From NCBI GenBank assembly GCA_023438885.1, contig JAEXPS010000048.1, positions 1 to 15,351 of the forward strand: DNA of 15,351 bases, read 5' to 3'. Made by a program: the position numbers and the translations under genes. The notes beneath the pieces were generated by a model. That model worked only from the letters and a program-made list of their open reading frames with translations. It was not told the DNA's origin and did not search any database. The stretch is from Actinomycetes bacterium. Lineage in GTDB: Bacteria > Actinomycetota > Actinomycetes > Actinomycetales > Cellulomonadaceae. Below, in pieces: positions 15,109 through 15,351 of the stretch; positions within the stretch are counted from its first letter, which is position 1, and the number at the start of each line of letters is the position of its first letter.

Positions 15109-15351
15109 GTGAGCCGGCCCACCGCCACGCAGCCCCTGACCGACGAGACCCCGCTGGCCCGCACCCGCCGCGCCCGCCGCGTCGACCGCGCCCTGGCGCA
15201 GCGGTACCCGGACGCCCGGTGCGAGCTCGACTTCCGCACCCCCTTCGAGCTGCTCGTGGCCACCGTGCTGTCCGCGCAGACCACCAACGTGCGCGTGAAC
15301 CAGACAACGCCGGGCCTGTTCGCCCGCTACCCGGACGCCGCCGCGCAGGCG
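15109..15351 (+). CDS. nth: Endonuclease III, N-terminal part (cut by window end)
   Basis: The first 81 codons of a base-excision-repair DNA glycosylase/AP lyase. The N-terminal extension is arginine-rich (LARTRRARRVDRALAQRYPD). The diagnostic sequence is FELLVATVLSAQTTNVRVNQ followed by TPGLFARYPDAAAQA, which is the opening of the HhH-GPD domain with the conserved LSAQTT. The catalytic lysine/aspartate and the iron-sulfur cluster would lie beyond the window. GTG 15109 was chosen because of the leaderless promoter immediately upstream and the usual N-terminal length. Its position divergent from the crp side matches Rv3674c/Rv3676 in M. tuberculosis. Confidence 0.93.
   Translation, partial: MSRPTATQPLTDETPLARTRRARRVDRALAQRYPDARCELDFRTPFELLVATVLSAQTTNVRVNQTTPGLFARYPDAAAQA

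Overview
The window is a very GC-rich chromosomal segment from an actinobacterium, most likely of the order Micrococcales (Cellulomonadaceae/Promicromonosporaceae-like; inferred from gene content and order, not from a marker-gene search). Supporting signs are the WhiB-family gene, the PASTA-bearing class A penicillin-binding protein, a GlxR/Crp-type regulator, many GTG starts, 4-nt start/stop overlaps and TANNNT promoters placed directly in front of apparently leaderless starts.

Layout. 1-1225: a solitary gene joining an AbiEi-type winged helix to a DUF559/Vsr-like nuclease fold, enclosed by two 71-nt inverted repeat arms (58/71 identical) and followed by 19-bp tandem repeats; this is the most unusual structure here. 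1354-3671: lysC-asd, the first two steps of the aspartate pathway to lysine/DAP, threonine and methionine, with an internal start for a separate LysC beta subunit. 3689-3728: a perfect 12-bp dyad, probably the asd terminator. 3794-7601: a five-gene operon holding a YtrA-type GntR repressor with a palindromic operator, then two consecutive ABC exporter ATPase/permease pairs. 7614-7877: a small GlsB/YeaQ-type stress membrane protein on the minus strand. 8058-8781: a deletion scar in which the 3' remnants of a WYL-domain regulator (minus) and an epoxide-hydrolase-like alpha/beta hydrolase (plus) meet head to head. 8868-8941: tRNA-Pro(CGG), minus strand, followed by a strong hairpin.

9005-15351: a conserved actinobacterial cell-wall/redox neighbourhood. 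In order it holds a metallophosphoesterase and a PonA2-like class A PBP (both minus), a WhiB4/WblA-like regulator, a DUF4177 mini-protein and a RidA-family protein (plus), a Crp/GlxR-like regulator and an RsiG/AmfC-like small protein (minus), and the start of nth (endonuclease III, plus, cut by the window end). The order matches the Mycobacterium tuberculosis nth-crp-Rv3678c-whiB4-ponA2-Rv3683 region as I remember it, but the paired ArsA-like ATPase genes usually found between whiB and the DUF4177 gene are missing.

No insertion sequence with a recognisable transposase, CRISPR array, prophage or biosynthetic cluster is visible. The candidate new system is the inverted-repeat-bounded DUF559 gene at the left edge.
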